From the NCBI GenBank assembly GCA_000503195.1, contig AYSC01000017.1, positions 1-64,000 of the forward strand: a stretch of 64,000 bases of DNA, in the 5' to 3' direction. The notes under the pieces were generated by a model. The model did no database searches. It was not told the DNA's origin and was given only the letters and a program-made list of their open reading frames with translations. How positions within the stretch are numbered: position 1 is the first letter of the stretch; each line of letters begins with the position of its first letter. The DNA is from Blastomonas sp. CACIA14H2 (GTDB taxonomy: Bacteria > Pseudomonadota > Alphaproteobacteria > Sphingomonadales > Sphingomonadaceae). Of this stretch, positions 42,105 through 51,832 are shown piece by piece. Both the position numbers and the translations under genes were made by a program.

Positions 42105-43418
42105 GTGAGCGACCAGAAGACGCAGATTGTCGTGGTGGGCGGAGGCGCTGGCGGGCTCGAGCTGGTGCGGCGGCTGGGCAGCAAATATGGCCGCGACAAG
42201 CACGACATCATCCTGGTCGACCGCAACCTGACGCATATCTGGAAACCGCTGCTGCACGAGGTCGCGGCAGGCTCGCTCGACGCCAATCTCGACGAGGTCG
42301 GCTATGGCGGCCATGCGGTGCGCTGGGGCTATCGCTTCTTCAACGGTGCGCTCGAAAGCATCGATCGCACGACGCGGCATATCGTCACCGCACCGCTGCT
42401 CGACGACCAGGGCAAGGAGGTGATCGGGCGGCACCGCATCCGCTACGATTATCTGGTGCTCGCCTTTGGCGGCGTCTCGAACGATTTCGGGGTGCCGGGC
42501 GTGCGCGAGCATGCGCAGTTTCTCGAGCATCGCGGCCAGGCGGACAGCTTTCGCCAGAAGCTGCTCAACGCGTGCCTGCGCGCCAATCACGAGCATAACA
42601 CCGGCAATCCCGAGGCGCGGGTGCGCATCTGCATCATCGGCGGCGGGGCGACCGGCGTGGAGCTATCGGCCGAGTTGTACAACGCCGCCAAGTCGTTGCG
42701 CTATTACGGCCTCGAGGTGTTCGACGAGAGCAAGCTAGAGGTGACGCTGCTCGAGGCGGGGCCGCGCATCCTGCCGCAGATCGATGCCGAGCTGGCCGGC
42801 ACGGCGCGGCACGAGCTCGAGCAGCTCGGAGTCAGCGTGCGCGAGAATACGCAGGTCGTGCAGGTCAACGAACATTCGGTCGAGACCAGGGCGGGCGAGG
42901 CGATCCCCGCTGACCTGATCGTCTGGGCTGCCGGGGTGAAGGGTGCCGATGGCGTGACCGAGATGAGCGATCTCGAACTCAACCGGCTCAGCCAGTTCGT
43001 CGTCCGCCCGACACTGCAGACGACATTGGACAACCATATCTTTGCGTTGGGCGATTGCGCATCCTGCCTGCTGCCCGGCCAGGAGCGACCGATCCCGCCG
43101 CGCGCGCAATCGGCGCACCAGATGGCGAGCCATGTGTTCGACAATCTGTGCCGGATGCAGCAAGGCAAGCCGCTCAAGGATTTCGTCTACCGGGACCATG
43201 GCTCGCTGGTCTCGCTCAGCCGCTTTTCGACCGTCGGCAGCCTGATGGGCAATCTGATCGGCGGACGCATGGCGGTCGAAGGGCGGCTGGCGCGCTGGGC
43301 GTATCAGTCGCTCTACCGCATGCACCTGATCGCGATCCACGGCTGGTGGCGCGGCATATCGCTGATCGTCATCGGCCATGTGAACCAGATCGTGCGGCCC
43401 AAGCTCAAGCTGCACTGA
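42105..43418 (+). CDS. ndh: Type II NADH:quinone oxidoreductase
   Basis: A 437-aa two-dinucleotide flavoprotein that passes electrons from NADH to quinone without proton pumping. GGGAGGLELVRRLG near the start binds FAD, IIGGGATGVELSAEL binds NADH, and FALGDCAS is the C-terminal FAD contact. The C-terminal tail (WAYQSLYRMHLIAIHGWWRG region) has the amphipathic membrane-binding character of NDH-2. Start is the GTG at 42105 with GGGGGA upstream; the TTG at 42081 is less likely. Monocistronic. Confidence 0.92.
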   Translation: MSDQKTQIVVVGGGAGGLELVRRLGSKYGRDKHDIILVDRNLTHIWKPLLHEVAAGSLDANLDEVGYGGHAVRWGYRFFNGALESIDRTTRHIVTAPLLDDQGKEVIGRHRIRYDYLVLAFGGVSNDFGVPGVREHAQFLEHRGQADSFRQKLLNACLRANHEHNTGNPEARVRICIIGGGATGVELSAELYNAAKSLRYYGLEVFDESKLEVTLLEAGPRILPQIDAELAGTARHELEQLGVSVRENTQVVQVNEHSVETRAGEAIPADLIVWAAGVKGADGVTEMSDLELNRLSQFVVRPTLQTTLDNHIFALGDCASCLLPGQERPIPPRAQSAHQMASHVFDNLCRMQQGKPLKDFVYRDHGSLVSLSRFSTVGSLMGNLIGGRMAVEGRLARWAYQSLYRMHLIAIHGWWRGISLIVIGHVNQIVRPKLKLH

Positions 43419-43432
43419 CCGGCGGCGCGCTT

Positions 43433-44686
43433 TCAGCCGCTGATCTGATCGACCAGCCTGCCGCCCTTGAACAGGGCAAGGCAGCGCCCCTGCACCGGCA
43501 GCCTGTCGAACGGCGTGTTGCCTGCAGCGGCCGCCATCTTGCCCGAATCCACCTGCCAGGGCCGGTCGGGATCGATCAGCACGATATCGGCCTCATGCCC
43601 CGTGCGCAGCGCGCCCGCCTGGACGCCGAGCAGCCTTGCCGGATTGGCGGCGATCAGGTCGAACAGCCGTCCGGTCGAGATCAGGCCATCGCGCACCAGC
43701 CCCAGCGTCAGCGGCAGCAGCGTTTCGGCCCCCGCCATGCCCGGCGCGGCATCGGCAAAGGGCAGGCGCTTGTCCTCGGGGCCGCGCGGATCGTGGCCCG
43801 AGGCGATGACGTCGATCGTGCCGTCGCCGACCGCTTCGAGCGCCGCTTGGCGATCGTCCTCGCTGCGCAGCGGCGGCGAGAGGCGGGCGAAGGTGCGGAA
43901 CCCGCCCAGCGCGACGTCCGACAGGAACAGGTGTGCAGGCGTGATGCCCGCCGTGACGCTCAGCCCCTCGGCCTTGGCCGCGCGGACCAGCGCGAGCCCT
44001 GCGCGCGTCGTCACCTGGCGGAAATGGACGCGGGCGCCGGTCATCCGCACCAGCGCCAGATCGCGCGCGATCGCGATGCTCTCCGCTTCGGCGGGCGCCT
44101 GTGGCAGGCCCAGCCGGGTCGCCATCTCGCCTGATGTGGCCACCGCCGTGCCCGACAGGCCATGGTCCTGGCTGTGCACGATGAGCGGCAGACCCAGCAT
44201 CGCGCAATATTGCATCAGCCGGTGCATCACCCCGGTATCGACGATCCAGCGTCGCCCGGTGGCGACCGCGCGCGCGCCCGCCTCCTGCATCAGCGCGATC
44301 TCGGCCATCTCGGTACCCGCGAGATCGCGCGTCGCGGCGGCGAGCGGGTGCACCCAGAAATCGGGCTTGCCCGAATAGGCGGCAAAGCGCACGCGCGCCG
44401 GGTGATCGAGCGGCGGGTTCTGATCGGGCATCAGCGCGGCGCGGCTGATCCCGCCGAAATGGAAGGCGGGCAGGTCGATCGCGAACACGCCGAGGTCGAC
44501 CAGGCCCGGCGCGATCAGCGCGCCCCTGGCGTCGTGGATGCGGTCGTCCGCACCCGGCGTGATGCTGCCGATTTCGGCGATGCGATCGCCCAGCACGCGG
44601 ATGCCGCCCGCGACCGGCTCGGCCTCGCCGGGCAGGATCAGGCGGCCGTTGACGATGCTCAGCGGAGCCAGTGGGGTCTTGCTCAT
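43433..44686 (-). CDS. Dihydroorotase-like protein lacking the HxH metal motif (PyrC' / PyrX)
   Basis: A 417-aa amidohydrolase-fold protein coupled to pyrB by a 4-bp overlap (ATGA, 44683-44686). The fold markers are there ([12 protein letters not shown], the lysine-region, [15 protein letters not shown] and a C-terminal composite strand region), but where active dihydroorotases have DxHxH-type metal ligands this protein reads [18 protein letters not shown], with no HxH. In Pseudomonas and relatives such inactive homologues hold aspartate transcarbamoylase together. By analogy this should be a structural partner of PyrB rather than an enzyme; an active PyrC must be elsewhere. Confidence 0.88.
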   Translation of the reverse strand: MSKTPLAPLSIVNGRLILPGEAEPVAGGIRVLGDRIAEIGSITPGADDRIHDARGALIAPGLVDLGVFAIDLPAFHFGGISRAALMPDQNPPLDHPARVRFAAYSGKPDFWVHPLAAATRDLAGTEMAEIALMQEAGARAVATGRRWIVDTGVMHRLMQYCAMLGLPLIVHSQDHGLSGTAVATSGEMATRLGLPQAPAEAESIAIARDLALVRMTGARVHFRQVTTRAGLALVRAAKAEGLSVTAGITPAHLFLSDVALGGFRTFARLSPPLRSEDDRQAALEAVGDGTIDVIASGHDPRGPEDKRLPFADAAPGMAGAETLLPLTLGLVRDGLISTGRLFDLIAANPARLLGVQAGALRTGHEADIVLIDPDRPWQVDSGKMAAAAGNTPFDRLPVQGRCLALFKGGRLVDQISG

Positions 44687-45687
44687 GCCCAGCCCTCCAC
44701 GCCGCGCCGTCTGCGCGTCAGCACGTCGAGGCACGCCATGCGCATCGCCACGCCCATCTCGACCTGATCGGTGATCGCCGATCGCTGGACATTGTCCGCG
44801 ATATGGCTGTCGATCTCGATTCCCCGGTTCATCGGCCCGGGGTGCATCACCAAAGCATCGGGCCTGGCCAGCGCCAGCTTGGCGTCGGTCAGCCCGTAGA
44901 GGTGTCGGAATTCGCGCGGCGAGGGGATGAACTGGCCCTGCATCCGCTCGTTCTGCAGCCGCAGCATCATCACGACATCGGCGCCGTCGAGCGCCTCGGC
45001 AAAGCTGCGGCAGGGCGTTGCGCCCATCGATTCGACCGCAGGCGGCATCAGCGCCGGAGGGCCGGCGACGCGCACGTCCGCGCCCAGGGTCGACAGGCAG
45101 ATCATGTTCGATCGCGCGACGCGGCTGTGCAATATGTCGCCGCAGATCGCGACGCGCAGTCCCGCGATCTGTCCCTTGCGGCGGCGGATGGTCAGCGCAT
45201 CAAGCAGCGCCTGGGTCGGGTGTTCGTGCGTGCCGTCGCCCGCGTTGAGCACCGGGCAGCCCACCTTGTCGGCGATCAGTTGCACCGCGCCCGAGCTGCC
45301 ATGGCGGATGACGATGGCATCGGCGCGCATCGCATTGAGCGTTACGGCGGTGTCGATCAATGTCTCGCCCTTCTTCACGCTCGATTGCGCGGCGTGCATG
45401 TTCACGACGTCCGCGCCCAGGCGCTTGCCCGCGATCTCGAACGACAGCAGCGTCCGCGTCGAATTCTCGAAGAACGCGTTGATCAGCGTCAGCCCGGCGA
45501 GCCGGTCGTCATGCTTGCTTGCCTGGCGGTTGAGATCGACCCATTGCTCGGCCTCGTCGAGCAGGAACTCGATCTCCCAGGGCTGAAGCCCCGCGATTCC
45601 CAGCAGATGCCGGTGCGGAAAGGCCATGCTGCCTGGCGGATAATCGCTGGCAGGGCGGCGGGCGGAAGGCGTGTTCGGCGATGTCAT
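44683..45687 (-). CDS. pyrB: Aspartate carbamoyltransferase catalytic chain
   Basis: A 334-aa transcarbamoylase catalysing the first committed pyrimidine step. The carbamoyl-phosphate motif [13 protein letters not shown] (STRT), [27 protein letters not shown] (HPTQ) and [12 protein letters not shown] are all present. About 20 extra residues precede the core. The stop overlaps the dihydroorotase-like gene. A promoter-like box ends 11 bases upstream of ATG 45687, so the mRNA may have almost no leader, which would leave no room for an attenuator. Confidence 0.95.
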   Translation of the reverse strand: MTSPNTPSARRPASDYPPGSMAFPHRHLLGIAGLQPWEIEFLLDEAEQWVDLNRQASKHDDRLAGLTLINAFFENSTRTLLSFEIAGKRLGADVVNMHAAQSSVKKGETLIDTAVTLNAMRADAIVIRHGSSGAVQLIADKVGCPVLNAGDGTHEHPTQALLDALTIRRRKGQIAGLRVAICGDILHSRVARSNMICLSTLGADVRVAGPPALMPPAVESMGATPCRSFAEALDGADVVMMLRLQNERMQGQFIPSPREFRHLYGLTDAKLALARPDALVMHPGPMNRGIEIDSHIADNVQRSAITDQVEMGVAMRMACLDVLTRRRRGVEGWA

Positions 45688-45698
45688 TAAAGGCGAGC

Positions 45699-45727
45699 GT
45701 CTAGGACCGAATCGGCTTTGGCTCAAG
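45699..45727 (-). promoter_or_regulatory. Candidate pyrB promoter (CTTGAG-N17-CTAGAC)
   Basis: On the minus strand CTTGAG (45727-45722), 17 bases, CTAGAC (45704-45699) matches the alphaproteobacterial consensus CTTGAC-N17-CTATAT in nine of twelve positions. Predicted start near 45692, about five bases before the ATG. Confidence 0.5.
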
Positions 45728-45806
45728 CGTGTGTTTTCTGCTGTGGACAGGGGAGACGACTGCCGCAATGATGCGCTGACAAGAATGTAAGCGAGAGGGA
45801 TTCTGG

Positions 45807-46724
45807 ATGGACCTGGTAACCGAAGGGCTGCGCTTTCCCGAAGGACCTGTGGCGATGCCCGATGGCAGCATTGTGCTGGTCGAGATCGAGCGCGGCTGCG
45901 TCACGCGCGTCGCCCCCGATGGTACCCAGCATGTCGTGGCCGAGCTTGGCGGTGGCCCCAATGGTGCGGCGATCGGTCCTGATGGCAAGCTCTATGTCTG
46001 CAACAATGGCGGCTTCCATTATGTCGAGCGGGCAGGGCTCCTGATCCCGCATGGCGAGCCGGACGATTATTCGGGCGGGCGGATCGAGCGCGTCGATCTC
46101 GAGACCGGCGCGGTCGAGACCTTGTACAAGTCGGGCGATTTCGGATGCATCCTGCGCGGTCCCAACGATATCGTGTTCGATCATGTCGGCGGGTTCTGGT
46201 TCACCGATCATGGCAAGACCCGGCGGCGCGAGCGCGACGTGACTGGCGTGTTCTACGCCCGCGCCGATGGTTCGCTGCTCAAGGAAGTGATCTTCCCGAT
46301 GGAAAATCCCAACGGCATCGGCCTCTCGCCCGACGGCAAGCGGCTCTATGTCGCGGAGACCTATACCTGCAAGCTGTGGGCCTATGACATTGCCGCACCC
46401 GGCGAGATCGCGTTCAGCCAGGGGCTGCTCGGGCCGGGCGGCACCTTTCTCTACAGCCCGTCGGGATACACGTTCTTCGATTCGCTCGCCGTCGATGGCG
46501 CGGGCAATGTGTGCGTTGCGACCATTGGGCAGAGCGGCATTTCGGTGGTCTCGCCCGACGGCGAGCTGGTCGAGTTCGTCGCGACCGACGATCCGTTCAC
46601 GACCAATATCTGCTTCGGCGGACCGGACCTGAAGACTGCGTACATCACGCTTTCGGGCACCGGCAGACTGGTGAAGGTGGACTGGCCGCGTGGTGGGGCG
46701 AAGCTGAATTATCTGAATGCCTGA
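45807..46724 (+). CDS. SMP-30/gluconolactonase-family protein
   Basis: A 305-aa six-bladed beta-propeller of the SMP-30/lactonase type. [21 protein letters not shown] (core FPEGP, supplying a metal-binding Glu), [39 protein letters not shown] and the late [14 protein letters not shown] are the blade landmarks. Such proteins hydrolyse sugar lactones or other esters; here the substrate is not evident. No signal peptide. Divergent from pyrB, and first in a long plus-strand series, though a REP-like hairpin separates it from the next gene. Confidence 0.88.
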   Translation: MDLVTEGLRFPEGPVAMPDGSIVLVEIERGCVTRVAPDGTQHVVAELGGGPNGAAIGPDGKLYVCNNGGFHYVERAGLLIPHGEPDDYSGGRIERVDLETGAVETLYKSGDFGCILRGPNDIVFDHVGGFWFTDHGKTRRRERDVTGVFYARADGSLLKEVIFPMENPNGIGLSPDGKRLYVAETYTCKLWAYDIAAPGEIAFSQGLLGPGGTFLYSPSGYTFFDSLAVDGAGNVCVATIGQSGISVVSPDGELVEFVATDDPFTTNICFGGPDLKTAYITLSGTGRLVKVDWPRGGAKLNYLNA

Positions 46725-46725
46725 T

Positions 46726-46756
46726 CGTCCTCCCCGCGAAGGCGGGGGTGACGATG
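46726..46756. repeat. REP-like palindrome
   Basis: CGTCCTCCCCGCGAAGGCGGGGGTGACGATG: the CCCCGC / GCGGGG hairpin plus outer CGTC / GACG pairing. It belongs with the elements at 1-24 and 39683-39766. It starts two bases after the SMP-30 stop. Confidence 0.65.
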
Positions 46757-46786
46757 AATGGAATTCTTGGATGGAGGGATAACGCC

Positions 46787-47890
46787 ATGACCGACCAACG
46801 CTGGGCCATCGATATCGACCGCGACACCATCGCTGACGCTCGCATCGTCGAGGAGCCGCAGGCGGATCTGCCCGAAGGCGCGATCGAGGTAGCGATCGAC
46901 CTCTATGCGATGACCGCCAACAACGTGACCTATGCGGTGTTCGGCAAGCCGCTCGGGCTGTTCGGCAACGACCAGGGCTATTGGGATTTTTTCGCCGAAC
47001 GCGACGCGCCGGGGCGTCTGCCGGTCTGGGGCTTTGCCACGGTCAGCCGCAGCAACCATGCCGACGTGCCGGTGGGGACGCAATATTACGGCTATTACCC
47101 GATGGCGAGCCATGCAGTGCTGCATCCGGGGCGGGTGAGCGCCAACGGATTTACCGACACGACCCCGCGGCGCAGCACGTTGCCGATCATCTACAACCAG
47201 TATCAGCGCGTCGATGCGCTGGGCGATTATCGCGCACAGGACCATGATTACTGGCCGGTCTTCCGTCCGCTGTTCCTCACCGGCTGGCTGATCGCCGATC
47301 AGCTCGAGGAGGAGGGCGATTATGCTGCGCAGCAAATCCTGATCGCGAGCGCGTCGAGCAAGACCGCGATCGGCCTCGCGCATGCGCTGAAGCAGCGCAG
47401 CAGCGGTCCGGATGTGGTGGGCCTGACCAGCGCGGGCCATGCCGCCTATGTCGAATCGTTGGGCCTGTACGACCGGGTGGTCGCCTATGACGATATCGGC
47501 ACGATAGACGCTTCCGTTCCGAGCGCGATGGTCGATATGGCGGGCAATCCGAAGGTCGCGGCCGCAGTCCACAACCATTTCGGTGATGCACTGAAGGCCT
47601 CGATCGTCGTCGGCAAGTCGCATTGGGACGCCAATGATGACACAGGGGCGGTCGCCGGCCCGCCGCGCCAGATGTTCCTCGCGCCGGGCCGCAGCGAAAA
47701 GCGGATTGGCGAATGGGGCCAGGACGGGTTCCGGCAGAAGCTCGAAGCGGCCTGGCTCGGCTTTGCCGATCTGGCCCCGAAGCTGCTGTCGATCGACAAG
47801 CGCCAGGGCGCGGAGGCCGCGCTCGCCGCCTATGCCGAAACGGTCGCTGGCAAGGCCGATGCCAAGACGGGGCTCGTCATCGTTCCATGA
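46787..47890 (+). CDS. DUF2855-family protein
   Basis: A 367-aa protein that fits the DUF2855 family by its pattern DLYAMTANNVTYAVFG, WGFATVSRS, GTQYYGYYPMASHAVL and the later segment ILIASASSKTAIGLAHAL, which looks like a nucleotide-binding Rossmann helix. Layout resembles quinone oxidoreductase/MDR proteins, without the zinc motifs, so a reductase role is possible but not shown. GGAGGGA about 10 bases before ATG 46787 is a good ribosome site. The stop overlaps the HAD gene by 4 bp. Confidence 0.8.
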   Translation: MTDQRWAIDIDRDTIADARIVEEPQADLPEGAIEVAIDLYAMTANNVTYAVFGKPLGLFGNDQGYWDFFAERDAPGRLPVWGFATVSRSNHADVPVGTQYYGYYPMASHAVLHPGRVSANGFTDTTPRRSTLPIIYNQYQRVDALGDYRAQDHDYWPVFRPLFLTGWLIADQLEEEGDYAAQQILIASASSKTAIGLAHALKQRSSGPDVVGLTSAGHAAYVESLGLYDRVVAYDDIGTIDASVPSAMVDMAGNPKVAAAVHNHFGDALKASIVVGKSHWDANDDTGAVAGPPRQMFLAPGRSEKRIGEWGQDGFRQKLEAAWLGFADLAPKLLSIDKRQGAEAALAAYAETVAGKADAKTGLVIVP

Positions 47891-48543
47891 GCTTTGAGGC
47901 AGTCATTTTCGATTTCGGCGGGGTCATCACCTCGTCGCCCTTCGAGGCGTTCAACCGGCTCGAAGCCGAACGCGGGCTGCCGCGCGATTGCGTGCGGCGG
48001 ATCAACGCGACCAATCCCGACGACAATGCCTGGGCGCGGTTCGAGCGCGCCGAGATCGATGCGAGCGCGTTCGACACCGCCTTTGCCGAAGAGGCGGCGG
48101 CGCTGGGTCTGGCGATCCAGGGCAGCGATGTCATCTCCTGCCTGGCGGGCGATGTGCGCCCGCGCATGGTCGCGGCGCTCGATGCGCTCAAGGCAGAAGG
48201 GCTGACGATCGGCTGCATCACCAACAATGTCCGCGCGGGCAAGGGATCGGCCATGGTGTTCGACGACGCCCGCGCCGCCGAGATCGCGGCGATCATGGCG
48301 CGGTTCGACCATGTCATCGAGAGCAGCAAGGCGGGCGTGCGCAAACCCGACCCGCGCATCTATGCGATGATGTGCGATTGTCTCGGCATTGCACCTGCGG
48401 CCTGCATCTACCTCGACGATCTGGGCGTGAACTGCAAACCGGCGGCAGCGCTCGGCATGGCGGCGATCAAGGTGAGCGGCGAGGACCAGGCGCTGTACGA
48501 TCTGCGCGCACTGCTGGGCCGTCCGGAAGACTGGCCCGCCTGA
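47887..48543 (+). CDS. HAD-superfamily hydrolase
   Basis: A 218-aa HAD phosphatase-like enzyme. Motif I is VIFDFGGVI with nucleophile Asp9, motif II GCITNN, motif III Lys in SSKAGVRKPDPRIY, motif IV CIYLDDLGVN. The FDFGGV variant (second Asp replaced by Gly) is typical of the acyl-phosphatase-like or haloacid/epoxide-hydrolase-linked HAD group, here closest to the N-terminal domain of soluble epoxide hydrolase. It overlaps DUF2855 by 4 bp and the next gene by 1, so it is part of a coupled operon. Confidence 0.88.
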   Translation: MSFEAVIFDFGGVITSSPFEAFNRLEAERGLPRDCVRRINATNPDDNAWARFERAEIDASAFDTAFAEEAAALGLAIQGSDVISCLAGDVRPRMVAALDALKAEGLTIGCITNNVRAGKGSAMVFDDARAAEIAAIMARFDHVIESSKAGVRKPDPRIYAMMCDCLGIAPAACIYLDDLGVNCKPAAALGMAAIKVSGEDQALYDLRALLGRPEDWPA

Positions 48544-49460
48544 TGCGGCTCTGGGGGGCGGTTCTTCTGGCGATGGTGGCGGTCCCGGCTCAGGCCGAGC
48601 GCGGGACGGTGGTCGTGGTCGGCGGTGCGCTGGCGGACGACAATGCTGATGTGTATCGCGCGATGATCGAGGCGATGCCCGCCGACGCGCCCGATGTGGT
48701 CATCATCCCTGCTGCTTCGGGCATCATCGGTCGATCGGTTCCGCGCGCTGCCAAGGCCTTTGCCGCGCATGGCGTTGATCCGGCGCGCGTCGTCACGGCG
48801 CACATAGCCTTGGTCGATGATCCCGATACGTCGGACGTCGATGAATCGCGCTGGAATGGAGGCGGCAGCGATCCGGAAGAGATTGCCAAGATCGAGAAAG
48901 CAGGCCTGATCTGGATGTTGGGGGGGGATCAGCTGCGGATCATGGCAGCTTTGGTCAAGCCGGACGGCAGCGATACACCGATGCTCGCGGCCATGCGCAA
49001 ACGGCTGGATAAGGGTGCGGTAATCGGGGGCACCAGCGCGGGTGCGGCCGTGATGGGCGAGCATATGATTGCCTGCGGGAGCCCGGATATTGCGTTGATC
49101 GGACCGGTCTCGCGCGACGTCAAGGACTGTGACGGGAAGGAAGAAGAGCAAGGAAAGGTACCCCTGGTGCTGGGGCGCGGCCTCGGCTTTCTCCCCGGCA
49201 TCGTGTTCGACCAGCATTTCAGCCAGCGCGCCCGGCTGACGCGGCTTATTCGCGCAGTGGCCTGTGTCGAAGCAGAGAGCGTGACCGGGACCGGAGTCGA
49301 TGAGGACACCGCCTTCGTCTTCGATATCGGGCACGAGACCGGATTTCCCGTCGGAAGTGGCACCATCACCGTCGTCGATCCCTCTGACGGCCACCGTTCC
49401 TGCGACAATGCCGTCATGGAAGATGTCCGCTTCGCGCGCTTTCCGGCGATGAAGGAATAG
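48543..49460 (+). CDS. Secreted cyanophycinase-like S51 peptidase
   Basis: A 305-aa protein with a signal peptide (about 1-18, ending AQA) and an S51-type fold: VVVVGGAL at the start, IWMLGGDQLR, the nucleophile Ser in GGTSAGAAVMGE, and the His of FDQHFSQRARLTRL. Cyanophycinases cut the multi-L-arginyl-poly-Asp storage polymer; extracellular forms let bacteria feed on it. Relatives such as dipeptidase E share the Ser motif, so the substrate is inferred. It begins on the last base of the HAD gene. Confidence 0.85.
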   Translation: MRLWGAVLLAMVAVPAQAERGTVVVVGGALADDNADVYRAMIEAMPADAPDVVIIPAASGIIGRSVPRAAKAFAAHGVDPARVVTAHIALVDDPDTSDVDESRWNGGGSDPEEIAKIEKAGLIWMLGGDQLRIMAALVKPDGSDTPMLAAMRKRLDKGAVIGGTSAGAAVMGEHMIACGSPDIALIGPVSRDVKDCDGKEEEQGKVPLVLGRGLGFLPGIVFDQHFSQRARLTRLIRAVACVEAESVTGTGVDEDTAFVFDIGHETGFPVGSGTITVVDPSDGHRSCDNAVMEDVRFARFPAMKE

Positions 49461-49464
49461 CCAC

Positions 49465-50427
49465 GTGGACAATTTCACCCACAGCCTTGCCGGATGGGCG
49501 CTGGGCCAGGCGGGGCTCAAGCGGCTCACCGGGCTCGCGGTGCCAACGCTGATCATCGGGGCAAACCTGCCCGATATCGATGCGGTACTGAGCGTGCTGG
49601 GCACCCAGTCGCTCGCGCTGCGGCGCGGCGTGACGCACGGGCCGGGCGCGCTGCTGGTGCTGCCGATCCTGCTGACGGCGGCGATGGTCTGGTTCGATCG
49701 CTGGCAGGTGCGACGGCGCAAGCGACCGCGCAACCGTCTGCCGGTACGCCCCGGGGCGCTGCTGCTGCTCGCCTATATCGGCACATTGTCGCACCCGGCG
49801 CTCGATTATCTCAACAATTACGGGATCCGGCTGCTCGAACCCTTCGCGCCGCGCTGGTTCTATGGCGACACATTGTTTATCGTCGATGCGGCGCTGTGGA
49901 CGATCCTGCCGCTCGGCATCTGGCTGTCGCGCAAATGGGAGGCGGCGGGCCGTCCGGGCTGGGAGCGGCCGGCGCAGGCGGTGCTGGTGCTCGCCTTGCT
50001 CTACATCTCGGGCAATTACGCGCTCTCGAGCCATGCCGAAGCGCAGGTGGCGCAGAGGCTGGAGGCCGAACGCGGCATCACCCCCGATCTGGTGATCGCC
50101 AATGCGGTGCCCGTACTGTTCTGGCAGCGCGCGATGCTGTGGCGCGGCGATGCGATGATCGGGCGCGGCGCCTATGACGCGCTCGGCACGCCAGCACTGA
50201 CGCTGCAGCCGGGCAGCGCCGCAACCAACATGGCCAGCCCTTGGGTCGCGCGCGCCGCCGCACAAAATGCTGATGCGCGGGCCTTTTTGTTCTGGGCGCG
50301 GATGCCATATGCACGGCTGACCGACATATCGGGGGGCAAGAGGGTGGTGTTGCGCGATGCGCGCTTCGACAGTTCGCCGATTGCCGACCGGTTCACGGTC
50401 ACAGTCGATGTGAAGGACAATCCATGA
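49465..50427 (+). CDS. Membrane-bound metal-dependent hydrolase, YdjM/DUF457-like
   Basis: A 320-aa multi-pass membrane protein. MDNFTHSLAGWALGQAG, then ANLPDIDAVLS, GVTHGPGALLVLPIL and GTLSHPALDYLNNYGI carry the His/Asp residues conserved in the YdjM/DUF457 family, whose members are annotated as metal-dependent hydrolases, with roles in few cases known. Several hydrophobic helices alternate with short loops; the C-terminal third is soluble. GTG start. The stop overlaps phrB by 4 bp. Confidence 0.82.
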   Translation: MDNFTHSLAGWALGQAGLKRLTGLAVPTLIIGANLPDIDAVLSVLGTQSLALRRGVTHGPGALLVLPILLTAAMVWFDRWQVRRRKRPRNRLPVRPGALLLLAYIGTLSHPALDYLNNYGIRLLEPFAPRWFYGDTLFIVDAALWTILPLGIWLSRKWEAAGRPGWERPAQAVLVLALLYISGNYALSSHAEAQVAQRLEAERGITPDLVIANAVPVLFWQRAMLWRGDAMIGRGAYDALGTPALTLQPGSAATNMASPWVARAAAQNADARAFLFWARMPYARLTDISGGKRVVLRDARFDSSPIADRFTVTVDVKDNP

Positions 50428-51818
50428 CCCGCCCCGTGATCGTCTGGCTGCGCCGCGACCTGCGCCTCGCCGACCAGGCCGCTTTCGCCGCCGCCGCCAG
50501 GGCCGGGCCCGTGATCCCGGTCTATGTGCTCGACGACGAGACGCCGAAGCACCGCAAGATGGGCGGGGCCTCGCGCTGGTGGCTGCACCACAGCCTCGAG
50601 TCGCTGGCGGCGGATATCGAAAAGCTGGGTTCGCGGCTGATCCTCAAGCGTGGCGTCGCGGCTGATGTCATTGCGGAGCTTGCACGCGAAACCGACGCGT
50701 CGGCGATCCACTGCCTGCGCCATTACGAACCGTGGTGGCGCAATGCCGAGCGCGCGCTCAAGGACAAGCTACCCGAGGGCTGCGCGCTCGAATGCCATCA
50801 CGGCAATTATCTGATGCCGCCCGGATCGGTCACCACCGGCAGCGGCCAGCCGTACAAGATCTACACGCCCTTCTGGCGCGCGCTGGCGCAGCACATGCCG
50901 CCGCCCGAGCCGGTGCGCTCGCCGAAGAGGCTCGACGCGCCCGAACGCTGGCCCGAGAGCGACACGCTCGGCGACTGGGCGCTGCTGCCGACCAAGCCGA
51001 ACTGGGCCAAGGGCTTTGCCGAGGAATGGACGCCGGGCGAGACGGGCGCGGCAGAGCGGCTCAAGGCCTTCCATGCACGCGCGCCCCACTACGAGAAATG
51101 CCGCAACCTGCCCTCGGTCGAGGGCACCTCTCGCCTGTCGCCGCATCTGCATTTCGGCGAGATATCACCCTCGTCCGTCTGGCACGCGACGATGGAGGCG
51201 GGCGGCTCGGTCGAAACCTTCCTCAAGGAACTCGTCTGGCGCGATTATGCGCAGAATGTGATCCTGCAATATCCCGATTATGCCAAGGCCAATGCCCGCG
51301 ACGGCTTCGACAAGTTCCCCTGGCGCGATCCGGCGGACAAGGACGTGGCGGCGGATATCAAGGCCTGGCAGCAAGGCCGCACCGGCTATCCGCTGGTCGA
51401 TGCCGGGATGCGCCAGCTCTGGGCGACCGGGTGGATGCACAACCGCGTGCGCATGGTCACCGCCTCGTTCCTGATCAAGCATCTGCTCATCGACTGGCGC
51501 GAGGGCGAAAAGTGGTTCTGGGACACGCTGGTCGATGCCGATTACGGGTCCAACGCGACCAACTGGCAATGGACATCGGGCACGGGCGTGGATTCGAACA
51601 TGTTCGTCCGCATCATGGCGCCGCTGACCCAGTCGGAGAAGTTCGATGCCGCCTCCTATATCCGCCAATGGGTGCCCGAACTCGCCGATCTGACCGACAA
51701 GGCGATCCACGATCCCGAGGCTGCGGGCAAATATGTGAAGGGCTATCCCAAGAAACTGATCGGACATAAGGAAGCCAGAGAACGGGCGCTCGCAGCGCAC
51801 GCGAAGATAAAGGCATGA
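50424..51818 (+). CDS. phrB: Deoxyribodipyrimidine photolyase
   Basis: A 464-aa class I photolyase that repairs UV pyrimidine dimers with blue light. The N-terminal antenna domain starts VIVWLRRDLRLADQAAFA; the FAD domain shows VEGTSRLSPHLHFGEIS, TGYPLVDAGMRQLWATGWMHNRVRM (key GYPLVDA, WMHNR) and DADYGSNATNWQWTSGTG. Length is normal. The start overlaps the previous stop (ATGA). In-operon neighbours do not relate to DNA repair. Confidence 0.95.
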   Translation: MTRPVIVWLRRDLRLADQAAFAAAARAGPVIPVYVLDDETPKHRKMGGASRWWLHHSLESLAADIEKLGSRLILKRGVAADVIAELARETDASAIHCLRHYEPWWRNAERALKDKLPEGCALECHHGNYLMPPGSVTTGSGQPYKIYTPFWRALAQHMPPPEPVRSPKRLDAPERWPESDTLGDWALLPTKPNWAKGFAEEWTPGETGAAERLKAFHARAPHYEKCRNLPSVEGTSRLSPHLHFGEISPSSVWHATMEAGGSVETFLKELVWRDYAQNVILQYPDYAKANARDGFDKFPWRDPADKDVAADIKAWQQGRTGYPLVDAGMRQLWATGWMHNRVRMVTASFLIKHLLIDWREGEKWFWDTLVDADYGSNATNWQWTSGTGVDSNMFVRIMAPLTQSEKFDAASYIRQWVPELADLTDKAIHDPEAAGKYVKGYPKKLIGHKEARERALAAHAKIKA

Positions 51819-51832
51819 GAGGAGAGAGAGTT

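Noticed and set aside
42080-42108. Perfect CTTGAC just before ndh as a -35
   Set aside because: The matching -10 position falls on the GTG start codon and shows no CTATAT-like bases.
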